Shown here: positions 1-8,730 of the stretch, piece by piece
Layout of the letters: every line of letters begins with the position of its first letter
How positions within the stretch are numbered: position 1 is the first letter of the stretch
Notes under the pieces: generated by a model
The model's database searches: none
What the model saw: only the letters and a program-made list of their open reading frames with translations
Told to the model about the DNA's origin: nothing
NCBI RefSeq assembly: GCF_020622345.1
Contig: NZ_JACNMO010000020.1
Location: 1 to 64,000 of the forward strand
Direction: 5' to 3'
Source of the DNA: Roseobacter weihaiensis
GTDB taxonomy: Bacteria; Pseudomonadota; Alphaproteobacteria; Rhodobacterales; Rhodobacteraceae
Length of the DNA: 64,000 nucleotides
Program-made: the position numbers and the translations under genes

Positions 1-14
1 TATGGAGATCAGCC

Positions 15-1208
15 ATGACAGCGATTGAGATCATAAACGGTCGTCCCGAGAGCGGCGGCTACAAGGTGGATGTGTCCCGCGGTGGGCACAATGGGCGTGT
101 GTCTTCCGAATGGTTTTCCCGGCCCGATGACGAGAAGTACCTCTCGCTCTCGGACCTCTACGCTTCGGTGAAGGGCCGCGCCGTGCGGAGCAAGACGAGG
201 ACGGTCGAAAGCGCCGCGATCCGCGTCGAGGCCCATCCCGACGAGCCGGAGAAGCTCGCGCTCGTTCTGCCCGATGCGGACGCACCCGTCGCGCCCACAC
301 ATTGGAGCTTCGGACAGCTTGCAAGCCTCGTCGGCGCGCCGGCAGCCTATCTGCGTCAGCTTCCGGCGCCGCTCGCGGGCATCAACCTGCAATACGGCCT
401 CACCAACCACCGCGCCGAACAGGTGAAGACGATGGAAGTTGCCAATGTCCGAACGGAACTGCGCGCCGTCACCGGCCCTGACTATGGCCGGATCTACGAT
501 CACGAGCTCGTTTCCGCCGTCCAGCGCATTGCAGGCGACGGTGTCGGCGACACGCGCTGGAAAGTGCCGGGCGTGCTCGACTGGTCGACGGGCATCTACA
601 ACCCGATGGTCGATGTCACCAAGGACACGACCACGCTCTACGCCTCGGATCGCGATGTCTTCCTCTTCCTGGTCGACGATTTGAACCCGATCGAGGCGGG
701 CACGCTACCTGACGGATCGCCCGACCTCTTCTTCCGGGGATTCTATTGCTGGAACTCGGAGGTGGGCGCGAAGACGCTCGGCATCGCCAGCTTCTATCTC
801 CGCGCCGTCTGCCAGAACCGCAATCTCTGGGGCGTGGAGGACTTTCAGGAAATCACGATCCGGCATTCCAAATATGCCGCCAATCGCTTCGCGCATGAGG
901 CGGCTCCGGCGCTGGCCAACTTCGCCGACTCCTCGCCGCAACCCTTCATTCAAGGCATTCGCTCCGCACGCGAACGGATCGTCGCGCGCAGCGACGAGGA
1001 CCGCAACGACTTCCTGCGCAAGCGCGGCTTTTCGAAAGCGGAGACCGGCAAGATCGTCGAGACCGTCCTTGCCGAGGAAGGTCGCCCGCCCGAGACCGTG
1101 TTCGACTTCGTCCAGGGCATCACCGCCGTCGCCCGGTCCAAGCCGCAGCAGGACGCGCGGCTGACCATGGAGACCCGCGCCAAGAAACTGCTGGAGGCGG
1201 CCGCCTAG
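15..1208 (+). CDS. DUF932 domain protein of ICE/plasmid maintenance region
   Basis: A 397-residue soluble protein of the DUF932 (phage/plasmid-like TIGR03299) type, with no signal peptide or membrane segment. The ATG at 15 is preceded by GGAGATC at 4-10, a good ribosome binding site. The family has no established biochemical role. In alphaproteobacterial ICEs and plasmids it usually sits beside a long ParB-like protein, exactly as here (next gene 137 bp downstream, same strand). That pairing suggests a DNA maintenance role, which is inference. Family assignment comes from overall sequence character, for example the aromatic-rich centre around residues 210-260 with a GFYCWNSEVG segment, and from the neighbours. 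Confidence 0.8.
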   Translation: MTAIEIINGRPESGGYKVDVSRGGHNGRVSSEWFSRPDDEKYLSLSDLYASVKGRAVRSKTRTVESAAIRVEAHPDEPEKLALVLPDADAPVAPTHWSFGQLASLVGAPAAYLRQLPAPLAGINLQYGLTNHRAEQVKTMEVANVRTELRAVTGPDYGRIYDHELVSAVQRIAGDGVGDTRWKVPGVLDWSTGIYNPMVDVTKDTTTLYASDRDVFLFLVDDLNPIEAGTLPDGSPDLFFRGFYCWNSEVGAKTLGIASFYLRAVCQNRNLWGVEDFQEITIRHSKYAANRFAHEAAPALANFADSSPQPFIQGIRSARERIVARSDEDRNDFLRKRGFSKAETGKIVETVLAEEGRPPETVFDFVQGITAVARSKPQQDARLTMETRAKKLLEAAA

Positions 1209-1344
1209 ACGCCGCCGCTCTGCGCCCATCTCGAGAGCCTGTTCCCGGTCCATCGCTTCCTGAGAGGAAGAGGTGGGCCGGGATTTTCGTGACGGGTCTG
1301 GAGGTCAGAGAGAGTCTCGTGACCGCCCGTCGCGGAGAAGTCCC

Positions 1345-3399
1345 ATGACGAAGTCCAAGAAAATCACCCTCAGCGCCTCGCGCGACATTCCCTTCAACAA
1401 GCTGATGCTCAGCCAGTCCAATGTTCGCCAGATCAAGGCCGGTGTCTCGATCGAAGAGCTGGCCGAGGACATCGCCCGGCGCACGCTCTTGGCGAGCCTC
1501 ACCGTCAGGCCCGTCCTCGACGAAGATGGCGCGGAAACTGGCATGTTCGAAATCCCGGCCGGCGGCCGGCGCTACCGCGCGCTCGAACTGCTCGTGAAGC
1601 AGCGTCGTCTGAACAAGACTGCGCCCGTGCCGTGCATCGTGCGGACCGAAGGTCTGGCGGAAGAGGACAGCCTCGCCGAGAACATCCAGCGCGCGCCGCT
1701 GCATCCGCTCGATCAGTTTCGCGCCTTCCAGGCGATGCGCGAGAAGGGCAAGAGCGTGGAGGAGATCGCCGCGGCTTTCTTCGTCTCGGTCAATGTGGTC
1801 AAGCAGCGCCTCAAGCTCGCATCCGTCTCCGACATCCTGCTGGAGGCCTATGCCGAAGAGGAGATGACCCTCGATCAGCTCATGGCCTTCACGGTCAATC
1901 CCGACCATGAACGCCAGGAACAGGTCTGGGACGCGCTCAAGCAGCACTATTCCAAGCAGCCCTATGAAATCCGCCGCATGCTGACCGAAGGCGCCGTACG
2001 CGCCTCCGATCGCCGGGCGCAATTCGTCGGTCTCGACAATTATGTCGAAGCGGGCGGCGAAGTGCTGCGCGACCTCTTCCAGACCGACGATGGCGGTTGG
2101 CTGCAGGATGCCGCGCTGCTCGAGACCATGGTCACCGAGAAGCTGAACGAGGAAGCCGAGGCCATCCGCGCCGAAGGCTGGCATTGGATCGAGGTCGGCA
2201 CCGACTTTCCCTATGGCCACACCTACGACTTGCGGCGTATCCGCGGCGAGGCCGAGCCGATGAGTGACGACGAAGAGAAGTCCTACGAGGCGCTCAAGGC
2301 AGAGTATGAGAAGCTCGAAGACGACTACGCCGAAGCGGACGAACTTCCCGAGGAGATTGATGAGCGGCTCGGCGAGATCGAGACGGCGATGGAGGCGCTC
2401 CAGAACCGTCCCATCCGCTTCGAGGCGGAAGACTATGCGATCGCGGGCGTCTTCGTCAGCATCGACGGCTCCGGCGGTCTGCGGGTCGAACGCGGCTATG
2501 TACGGCCCGAGGACGAACCGGTCGACGAAACTGACGAGTCCGACGGCGACGCATCGGCTGACACGGAAGTCGCGGATGTGATCGACTACGACGGTACGGA
2601 AGCGCAGCAGGTCGACGAAGACGAAGATGACGACGGCACCAAGCCGTTGTCGGATCGCCTCATCTGCGAACTGACCGTCCATCGCACGATGGCGCTGCGA
2701 GATGTGCTCGCGAACGATCCGCAACTGGCGATGCTCGCCTGTCTGCACGCGATGGTCCTGCAGCTCTTCTACCACTACGGCCAGGACAGCTGTGTCGAGA
2801 TCAGCCCGCGTTCCACCCAGTTCGGATCGCAAGCACCGAAACTTGACGAGGCGGCCTATGTCCAATCGATCGACCTTGGGATCGAGACCTGGGCGGGTAA
2901 TTTGCCGAAGCAACCGGAGGACCTGTGGGATGCGCTGACCGGATGGGACACCGACAGCCGCGACGCTCTCTTCGCCCATTGCGTGGCGATGACGGTCAAC
3001 GCCGTGCAGGAACCGCACCACCGCAAACCGCGGCAGATTGCGCATGCAGACATCCTCGCATCGACGTTGGACCTCGACATGGTGAAGGCGGGCTGGGCAC
3101 CGACGGCGGACAGCTATCTCGGCCGCGTGACCAAGGCGCAGATCCTCGCCGCAGTGCGTGAGGCGAAGGGCGACAAGGACGCCGACCGGATCGCCGGGTT
3201 CAAAAAGCCCGACATGGTCGAAGCCGCCGAAGAACTGCTGGCGGGCACGGGCTGGCTCCCGCAGCCGCTGCGGACGGCCCCGGTTGCGGAAGACCTCGAC
3301 GAGCCGGAATTCGAGATCGTCGATGACGGGGATATCACGTCGGACGAACCGGCAGTCGAGAACGACGAAGAGGCGGTCGCGCTCCAAGCCGCCGAGTGA
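1345..3399 (+). CDS. long ParB/RepB/Spo0J-like protein
   Basis: A 684-residue protein with an N-terminal ParB/Srx-type domain. It shows the phosphate-binding GGRRYRAL motif near residue 73 and ENIQR near residue 112, followed by a helix-turn-helix region around 135-165. The middle (about 310-430) is very acidic with many Asp/Glu runs, and the C-terminal part is specific to the mobile-element form, which is about twice the length of chromosomal ParB. I chose the ATG at 1345 because GGAGAAG lies just upstream; a GTG at 1273 in the same frame lacks such a site. No ParA partner is in view, so this is likely an element-specific partition or regulatory protein rather than half of a classical parAB system. 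Confidence 0.85.
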   Translation: MTKSKKITLSASRDIPFNKLMLSQSNVRQIKAGVSIEELAEDIARRTLLASLTVRPVLDEDGAETGMFEIPAGGRRYRALELLVKQRRLNKTAPVPCIVRTEGLAEEDSLAENIQRAPLHPLDQFRAFQAMREKGKSVEEIAAAFFVSVNVVKQRLKLASVSDILLEAYAEEEMTLDQLMAFTVNPDHERQEQVWDALKQHYSKQPYEIRRMLTEGAVRASDRRAQFVGLDNYVEAGGEVLRDLFQTDDGGWLQDAALLETMVTEKLNEEAEAIRAEGWHWIEVGTDFPYGHTYDLRRIRGEAEPMSDDEEKSYEALKAEYEKLEDDYAEADELPEEIDERLGEIETAMEALQNRPIRFEAEDYAIAGVFVSIDGSGGLRVERGYVRPEDEPVDETDESDGDASADTEVADVIDYDGTEAQQVDEDEDDDGTKPLSDRLICELTVHRTMALRDVLANDPQLAMLACLHAMVLQLFYHYGQDSCVEISPRSTQFGSQAPKLDEAAYVQSIDLGIETWAGNLPKQPEDLWDALTGWDTDSRDALFAHCVAMTVNAVQEPHHRKPRQIAHADILASTLDLDMVKAGWAPTADSYLGRVTKAQILAAVREAKGDKDADRIAGFKKPDMVEAAEELLAGTGWLPQPLRTAPVAEDLDEPEFEIVDDGDITSDEPAVENDEEAVALQAAE

Positions 3400-3553
3400 A
3401 GAGCACGAAGACAGGCGTTCGGCGGCCCTCGGCCCATGGTTCGGTCCACCCGATTAGGTGATGATCGAACTGTCGCCAAAGCCGCCTTCGCCCACTTTCG
3501 AGCAGTTGGCGACCACCAACCGAGGGAGACGCTCCCCCAACTCCCTCGCCCTG

Positions 3554-3583
3554 GGGCCTGTCGGACGCGGCAGGCCCTTTTTT
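3554..3583 (+). terminator. intrinsic terminator or attenuator upstream of the primase-like gene
   Basis: GGGCCTG at 3554-3560 pairs with CAGGCCC at 3571-3577, followed directly by six T residues (3578-3583). This is a textbook rho-independent terminator after the ParB-like gene. It ends only 24 bp before the next ATG at 3608, leaving no space for an ordinary promoter between them, so it may act as an attenuator. Confidence 0.7.
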
Positions 3584-3607
3584 CTGCGCCTCAATCGGGA
3601 GAGAAAC

Positions 3608-4654
3608 ATGGATAGCCCCGCCACAGACCTATCGCAGAAACTCAGCCGCGAGGCCGAGGCTGTGTGCCGCCAATACCTTTCTAACGGTAGAAAACATGGC
3701 CACTACTGGGTTGTCGGCGACGTTGACAACACTCCTGGCCGCAGCCTCTATGTCCGGCTCACCGGGCCGACCCGCGGCAAGGGCGCGGCCGGCAAATGGA
3801 CCGATGCGGCCACAGGCGAGCATGGCGATCTGCTAGATCTCATCGCAGCCAATCTGAACCTCACAACACTCCGCGAAACCCTCGACGAGGCGCGGCGCTT
3901 CCTGAGCTTGCCGCGTCCAGAGCCACCTGATCAGCAACTCCAGGCACCGGCAACGCGTGGATCGCCAGAAGCGGCACGACGCCTTTGGGCGATGGGCCAA
4001 CCGATCGCGGGCACGTTGGCGGAGCGCTATCTCTCCGCACGCGGATTGACAAACCTTCGAAGCGTGAGCGCGTTAAGGTTTCACCCGAACTGCTACTACT
4101 GGCGAGAAAGCACCCACGGCGACAACAAACCCGAAGCCTGGCCCGCCTTACTCGCGAAAGTCATCGACACTTCCGGAACCCTCACCGGCGTTCATCGGAC
4201 TTGGCTTGATCCGCAGACAGCCGAAAAGGCTCCGCTCGATCCCAACCGCAAGGCGATGGGCAATCTGCTCGGTCATGCCGTCAGGATCGGATCACCGGCC
4301 AACATTCTCGCTGCTGGTGAAGGTCTGGAGACTATGCTCTCGCTCAGACTGGCACTTCCCGGTCTGCCGATTGCAGCGGCGCTATCGAGCAATCATCTCG
4401 CAGCGTTCGATCCGCCGACCGATCTCCGCCGCCTCTATGTCGCCATCGACAATGACGAGGCTGGCCAGGCGGCCTTTGACGCACTGACCGTTCGCTTCGA
4501 GGACAGTGACCTGCACCTCCTGCCGCTGCGACCCATGCTGGACGATTTCAACAGCGATCTCCGGAAATGCGGCATCGACGAGATGCGCAGCCATTTGCGT
4601 CCCCAGCTCTTGCCGGTCGATGTTCCGGCAATCCTCGCGGTCGAGACCGACTGA
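3608..4654 (+). CDS. Toprim-domain primase-like protein (DUF7146 type)
   Basis: A 348-residue protein with an N-terminal region typical of mobile-element primase-like proteins and a C-terminal Toprim fold. The Toprim signature is visible as AGEGLETMLSLR near residue 238 (conserved Glu) and AIDNDEAGQ near residue 280 (Asp-x-Asp). Toprim domains of this kind synthesise or process primers or phosphodiester bonds in element replication. The ATG at 3608 has GGGAGAG upstream. The frame stays open back to 3458, but that extension would read through the terminator hairpin and is poor in domain character. The family is common next to ParB and DUF2493 genes in alphaproteobacterial ICEs. Confidence 0.8.
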   Translation: MDSPATDLSQKLSREAEAVCRQYLSNGRKHGHYWVVGDVDNTPGRSLYVRLTGPTRGKGAAGKWTDAATGEHGDLLDLIAANLNLTTLRETLDEARRFLSLPRPEPPDQQLQAPATRGSPEAARRLWAMGQPIAGTLAERYLSARGLTNLRSVSALRFHPNCYYWRESTHGDNKPEAWPALLAKVIDTSGTLTGVHRTWLDPQTAEKAPLDPNRKAMGNLLGHAVRIGSPANILAAGEGLETMLSLRLALPGLPIAAALSSNHLAAFDPPTDLRRLYVAIDNDEAGQAAFDALTVRFEDSDLHLLPLRPMLDDFNSDLRKCGIDEMRSHLRPQLLPVDVPAILAVETD

Positions 4655-5001
4655 AGCAGAGAACCGGTCTCGTCAACTGGACAGGCGGAATGAACCTCAC
4701 GCCACAGAGCCGCGCCTGACGGCCTTCCCGAGAGGGGCAAGCCGGAGCCGAACCCGCCCGGTCCGGCAATGGCTGCGGCGACACCGTTTTCCGCCGCCGG
4801 GCGAGCCCGGCTTTGCATCGCGATCCAAAACGGCGCCGCCTCCGCCATCCTCCGCTGACGCTCCGGCCGACGCAGACATGGGGTCCCCGCGAAGTACCAC
4901 TTCGTGGGGAAATGCGTCGGTGCAGGCCCGGCCGCGTCCCGCTTTCCGTCGCCCATGAAGGCCGCGCGAGGCGCGGTCAGCGACAAGGAGGCCCATTGCC
5001 C

Positions 5002-5928
5002 ATGACCCTGCACGAACCTGACACACGCTCCGCCACAGCCCTCGTCCTCGACGAGTTGCAGCTCTTCGGACACCGACCGTTTGCCGACGAGCCCGATCCG
5101 CGGCCACTGCCAGACGCCAGCAGCGTCGAAGGCGCGATCGCCGACATCTTCGACGCGCTTGTCGTCGCTCTCGGCGACACGCGGCTCGAACCCGATCTTG
5201 AAGACCTGCTCTGGTCGATCGCAAACGTCTTTCATCGCATGGCGACCCACATCGATCGCAAGCTCGACGACAATGAACAGGCGCAGCGACGCGCGCAGCG
5301 CAGCCAGGACGGGTCCGAAGTCCGCTCGGTCGAACTGGAGCTCCTCATTGCCGAAGGTCTCACCCTCACTGAACAACGCAATGCCTATGAGGGCATGCGT
5401 GATCTGGCCGCCGAGCATTTCGAGGCGCATCTCGGACAGACCTGGCATCCGCGCTCCGGCAGCCACACCAATCGCAAGCACATGACCGCCGCGATGATCG
5501 ACAGCCGCGACTATCTCGATGCCAAGCGCAAGTCAGAACTCGAACCGTTGCTTCCCACAGGTACTAAGATCGCCTTCACTGGCGGACAGGACGTGGGCGA
5601 CACCGGTGCCATCTGGGCGGCACTTGATAAGGTGCGCGCCAAGCATGACGACATGGTACTCCTGCATGGTGGGTCGCCCAAAGGCGCGGAACGCATCGCG
5701 GCCTGCTGGGCCGACAATCGCAAATGCCAACAGATCGTCTTCAAGCCGGATTGGACGCGCCACGGCAAGGCCGCGCCGTTCAGGCGCAACGATCAACTCC
5801 TGGAAACCCTGCCGATCGGTATGATCGTGTTCCCGGGTTCGGGCATCACCGACAACCTTGCCGACAAAGCCAAAGTGCTGGGCATCCCGCTCTATGATTT
5901 CCGCGCAACGAAAGGCGGATCGTCATGA
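5002..5928 (+). CDS. DUF2493 (SLOG-like) domain protein
   Basis: A 308-residue soluble protein. The C-terminal part, about residues 185-300, is a DUF2493 domain: a KIAFTGGQDVGD start, a LLHGGSPKGAER segment and a late IVFPGSGIT strand. These are features of a Rossmann-like SLOG nucleotide-binding fold. The N-terminal half is helical and charged and is found only in mobile-element versions. The ATG at 5002 has AAGGAGG at 4985-4991. It follows the primase-like gene by 347 bp, and that gap contains no convincing gene. The ligand is unknown; SLOG domains elsewhere bind nucleotide-derived molecules. Confidence 0.75.
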   Translation: MTLHEPDTRSATALVLDELQLFGHRPFADEPDPRPLPDASSVEGAIADIFDALVVALGDTRLEPDLEDLLWSIANVFHRMATHIDRKLDDNEQAQRRAQRSQDGSEVRSVELELLIAEGLTLTEQRNAYEGMRDLAAEHFEAHLGQTWHPRSGSHTNRKHMTAAMIDSRDYLDAKRKSELEPLLPTGTKIAFTGGQDVGDTGAIWAALDKVRAKHDDMVLLHGGSPKGAERIAACWADNRKCQQIVFKPDWTRHGKAAPFRRNDQLLETLPIGMIVFPGSGITDNLADKAKVLGIPLYDFRATKGGSS

Positions 5929-5944
5929 CCCGTGATGCGTATAT

Positions 5945-6000
5945 CGCATCGCGATGCGCCACACGGGAATATTCCGCGAACACCGCGGATATGCTATACT
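5945..6000 (+). promoter_or_regulatory. promoter with a perfect palindrome and an overlapping inverted repeat
   Basis: A perfect 14-bp palindrome, CGCATCGCGATGCG, lies at 5945-5958. Downstream, TCCGCG (5973-5978) and CGCGGA (5984-5989) form a six-base inverted repeat in the spacer just upstream of TATACT (5995-6000), a good -10 box. The layout suggests a repressor-controlled promoter for the membrane protein gene at 6053. The regulator is not identified. Confidence 0.5.
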
Positions 6001-6052
6001 TTATTAGTGCCGTGGCGGTGGTGGAGGCGCATCCCATGAGAGGAGACCGCCC

Positions 6053-6523
6053 ATGTTCGTATCAGCCTTCCTAAGTGTCATCGGCCTCGGCTTCCTCGTC
6101 TGGGTGTTGTTCGCACTCGCTGTCTACGCGCTGCCCGCCTTTGTCGGGATGAGCGTCGGCATGTATGTCTACGACACCGAGGCGGGCGTGATCGCGGCAT
6201 TCGTCGCAGGCATGTTCGCAGCCGTCTTCACTTATCTCATCGGCCAGATCGTCTTCGCCAAGGTCCGGTCCGTGCCCATCCGTCTCGCCATCGGCGCGCT
6301 CTTCGCGGCGCCTGCCGGCGTCGCCGGTTTTTCCGCGATCAAGGGCCTGTCGCAGATCGGGGGTGCTTCCGAAACTTGGACACTGGCATTCGCGATCATC
6401 GGCGGGATCGTCACCGCTGGCACCGCCTGGGTGCGGATCGCAAGCCTCGCCGGCCCCATCGGCGAGGATGATGGGCAGCAAACAGACGCCATGCAGGCGA
6501 GTTCGTTCGCGAACGATCGCTGA
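6053..6523 (+). CDS. small multi-span membrane protein
   Basis: A 156-residue protein made almost entirely of hydrophobic segments: about 5-38, 45-66, 75-98 and 106-125, with a short hydrophilic tail. It should be an integral inner-membrane protein with about four spans. GAGAGGAGA precedes the ATG. I do not recognise the family. Its own promoter-like region upstream and its place between the ICE maintenance genes and DUF736 suggest an element-encoded membrane factor of unknown function. Confidence 0.65.
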   Translation: MFVSAFLSVIGLGFLVWVLFALAVYALPAFVGMSVGMYVYDTEAGVIAAFVAGMFAAVFTYLIGQIVFAKVRSVPIRLAIGALFAAPAGVAGFSAIKGLSQIGGASETWTLAFAIIGGIVTAGTAWVRIASLAGPIGEDDGQQTDAMQASSFANDR

Positions 6524-7090
6524 AACCTCACCATTTCCGAAGACCCGACATCACGGAATGGCGCAGGTCAGGTTAAAGTTCGGACGCGAGCGGGCGGCAG
6601 AACGCGTGTGATCTCATTCGATGGCTTCATCCAGTCACAACACATATCGAACACCGCCAAAACCCGTTGAGAAGAAGCATTCTCGCGTTTCTGGACGTGC
6701 TCAACGACAACACCGCTCTGCGCCGTTCTGCACGCTAGAGCCTGTCTTTCCCCGATCGACATTGCCGGTGGATTGCCCGGTCCGAGGGTGGCCGTCATTT
6801 TTCATCCCATGCCCTCGTCACCCGCGTCCGTCACGGCCTCTCAATGGGCTGATCTGACCGAGATCGGCTGACGCCTCGACCGCCTCAGCCGCAACGCCGG
6901 GTTCGGACTTTCTTCCCCTGGGCTTCGCCCATTCCTCGCGGGACGACCCCGACGGGTCCAAGAAAGTCCACCCCCCGCGTCCTCCGCATGCGCTGCGGGC
7001 CAAGGGCTGCGTCGGCGGATCGTCCCGGTCCTGACGATCGCCATCGAGACCGCGACGGGCGCGGGATCGAAACCCAATAGGAGAAATGAC
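6524..7090. other. 567-bp gap with no convincing gene
   Basis: The open frames here on both strands look like shadows: proline/arginine-rich translations without motifs or ribosome binding sites. GC-rich text precedes DUF736, and the last 20 bases supply its ribosome binding site (AGGAGAA at 7079-7085). No tRNA or repeat was seen. Confidence 0.5.
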
Positions 7091-7426
7091 ATGGCCACCA
7101 TCGGAACCTTCAAGAAGACCGGCAACGAATACGTCGGAGAAATCGTCACCCTCAACGTGCAGGCGCAGAACGTCCGTATCGTCCCCGAGGAAAGCACCTC
7201 CGGCGAGAACGCCCCCTCCCACCGGGTCTTCGTCGGCCGCGCCGAGATCGGCGCCGCCTGGTCGAAGCGCTCAAACGAGAGCCGCGACTATCTGAGCCTC
7301 AAGCTGGACGATCCGAGCTTCACCCAACCGATCTACGCCAACCTCTTCGATGACACGGTCGTCGAAGGCGGCGAGGAAACCTTCAGCCTCATTTGGTCCC
7401 GGGCGCGCCGCAAGAACGACGACTAA
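7091..7426 (+). CDS. DUF736 family protein
   Basis: A 111-residue protein of the DUF736 family, recognisable from the MATIGTFKK start, the central NVRIVPEE segment and the AAWSKRSNESRDYLSLKLDD segment near 60-80. DUF736 proteins are small, conserved in alphaproteobacterial conjugative elements and linked to the RlxS/Trb gene set, but have no proven activity. A strong ribosome binding site (AGGAGAAATGAC) precedes the ATG. It stands alone and is followed by a stable hairpin, which suggests a single-gene transcript. Confidence 0.9.
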   Translation: MATIGTFKKTGNEYVGEIVTLNVQAQNVRIVPEESTSGENAPSHRVFVGRAEIGAAWSKRSNESRDYLSLKLDDPSFTQPIYANLFDDTVVEGGEETFSLIWSRARRKNDD

Positions 7427-7438
7427 GCACCGCGACAT

Positions 7439-7468
7439 CAGCCCCGCCCGGGAGACTGGGCGGGGCTG
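7439..7468 (+). terminator. hairpin after DUF736
   Basis: CAGCCCCGCCC (7439-7449) and GGGCGGGGCTG (7458-7468) form an 11-bp GC stem with an 8-base loop, 12 bp after the stop codon. There is no T run, so it may stabilise the 3' end or terminate inefficiently. Confidence 0.6.
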
Positions 7469-7568
7469 CATTGCTGGTAGAGGCCGCCGACCGCTCGGGC
7501 CCAACCCTCCAAAATAACGTGAGATGGTGAAGGTCGGCTTTGAACAAGTCTCGTGATAAGCTCATCGC

Positions 7569-7982
7569 ATGACCGACAAGAAGAAGCCCACACATTCGTC
7601 GAGCACAAATCCGTACATCCCCAAGGGTGATGGTGATGAAGCCGTGCAGGCGTACATCTCCGCGATGCCCGGCTGGAAAAGTACCCTTGGCAAGCAGATC
7701 GACACAATCGTCGAGAACGCCTTCCCAAAGGTACGCAAGCAGGTGCGGTGGAACACGCCGTTTTACGGCAAGGACGACGGCTGGTTTCTGGCGATGTACT
7801 GCTACAAGAACTACGTGCAGATCACCTTCATGACCGGGTCTTCTCTCGATCCGGTGCCTCCCAAAGCATCTAAAGTAGAAGGCACTCGGTATCTGGACAT
7901 TCACGAAGATGACGTACTCGACAAGGCGCAACTTGCAGACTGGGTTCGACAAGCCCTGACGCTTCCGGGTCAGCAGCTTTAG
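7569..7982 (+). CDS. DUF1801 domain protein
   Basis: A 137-residue soluble protein of the DUF1801 (YdhG-like) family. The diagnostic features are an early VQAYISAMPGW helix and the central RKQVRWNTPFYGKDDGWFL stretch around residues 58-77. The family is widespread and mostly uncharacterised; some members are linked to iron or stress. It is expressed alone between the DUF736 hairpin and the convergent XRE regulator. The stop lies 64 bp from the 3' end of that gene. Probably cargo rather than transfer machinery. Confidence 0.8.
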   Translation: MTDKKKPTHSSSTNPYIPKGDGDEAVQAYISAMPGWKSTLGKQIDTIVENAFPKVRKQVRWNTPFYGKDDGWFLAMYCYKNYVQITFMTGSSLDPVPPKASKVEGTRYLDIHEDDVLDKAQLADWVRQALTLPGQQL

Positions 7983-8045
7983 GGCGCTATTCAAATCAAC
8001 AGGAGGAACGGCAGCGATGTCCCGCGTTGCCGTCAATTCAGCAGT

Positions 8046-8282
8046 TCATTTATCAACGACGTTTTGGCTTTCGCCTCGGTCTTCCAACAACGCAGATGGC
8101 TCCACGTCTAGTGCCTGCGCGACATGCCAAAGCGTCACGATCGTGACGTTCTGCTGACCGCGCTCCATCGCGCTGACATGTGCGCGATCAATACCCATTT
8201 TTACCGCAAGCGCGGCTTGGCTCATGTTTGCTTGAGTCCGGTAATGCTTGAGATTGTTACCAAATGTGTGACGGATATCCAT
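8046..8282 (-). CDS. qseC: XRE/Cro-family repressor, QseC-like
   Basis: A 78-residue single-domain helix-turn-helix protein: NLKHYRTQANMSQAALA at residues 11-27 forms the first helices, IDRAHVSAMERGQQNVT the recognition helix region, and a short tail follows. It is divergent from a DUF2285 gene, and an FseA-like two-frame gene follows. That is the arrangement of QseC-QseM-FseA, which represses and licenses excision and transfer of the Mesorhizobium symbiosis ICE. By that precedent it binds the intervening operator and controls both its own gene and the antiactivator. A frameshifted paralogue lies at 41862-42087. The symbol is assigned by context and family, not by direct alignment. Confidence 0.7.
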   Translation of the reverse strand: MDIRHTFGNNLKHYRTQANMSQAALAVKMGIDRAHVSAMERGQQNVTIVTLWHVAQALDVEPSALLEDRGESQNVVDK

Positions 8283-8295
8283 CCGTCGACAAAGG

Positions 8296-8333
8296 CCTAT
8301 CGCGTATTTTAGTGCGACGCGCTATAATACGCG
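8296..8333. promoter_or_regulatory. qseC-qseM operator/promoter with nested dyads
   Basis: CGCGTATT (8301-8308) and AATACGCG (8326-8333) are perfect inverted repeats. Inside them TAGTGCG and CGCGCTA (8310-8324) form a second, near-perfect dyad. A TATAAT -10 box lies at 8323-8328 reading toward the DUF2285 gene. The 24 bases 8296-8319 are identical to 42102-42125 beside the decayed qseC copy, which argues that this is the XRE protein's binding site. Confidence 0.65.
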
Positions 8334-8457
8334 GAACGGCAGGCGTCGGTGTGAACCGACAGCGGGAAAACGACCGTTCAACTGTCGGATGGTTGCCAGC
8401 ACAGGCTACAATAAGGCACTAACCAATGACACGGGTACGCGCTTGAGGGGGAAAGAA

Positions 8458-8730
8458 GTGACAAAAAAGAACGCCAACGACTTTGCCGATACTCCCCCCA
8501 CAGGCACTTCCGTCACCGACTATGACCGGCGGCATCTCATGCTCTATACGCGATTGCTCGACGCAGAGGCGGACGGCGCACCGCTGGATGAGATTGTCCG
8601 AATCCTGTTCGGCGTCGATGCGAGCAATGATCCGGAACGCGCCCGAAGGCTGCATGACGGGCACCTTCGACGCGCGCATTGGATGACCGAGAACGGCTAT
8701 CGCGATCTTCTCCATTCGCAAGCCACCTGA
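8458..8730 (+). CDS. qseM: DUF2285 protein, QseM-like antiactivator
   Basis: A 90-residue protein that is essentially one DUF2285 (RovC DNA-binding type) domain, ending in the family hallmark HLRRAHWMTENGYRDLL. QseM, a stand-alone DUF2285 protein, binds and inhibits the activators TraR and FseA in the Mesorhizobium ICE. Here the same size, family and divergent XRE neighbour are seen. I prefer the GTG at 8458 because GGGGGAAAG sits directly before it and because the decayed second copy starts at the equivalent place with ATG; an in-frame start at 8389 has no such site. The last 63 bp are part of a tandem duplication. Confidence 0.7.
   Translation: MTKKNANDFADTPPTGTSVTDYDRRHLMLYTRLLDAEADGAPLDEIVRILFGVDASNDPERARRLHDGHLRRAHWMTENGYRDLLHSQAT

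Noticed and set aside
1120-3387. A 755-codon open frame on the minus strand opposite the ParB-like gene
   Set aside because: It mirrors the high-GC third-position bias of the plus-strand gene, shows no domain motifs and overlaps a clear family member fully.
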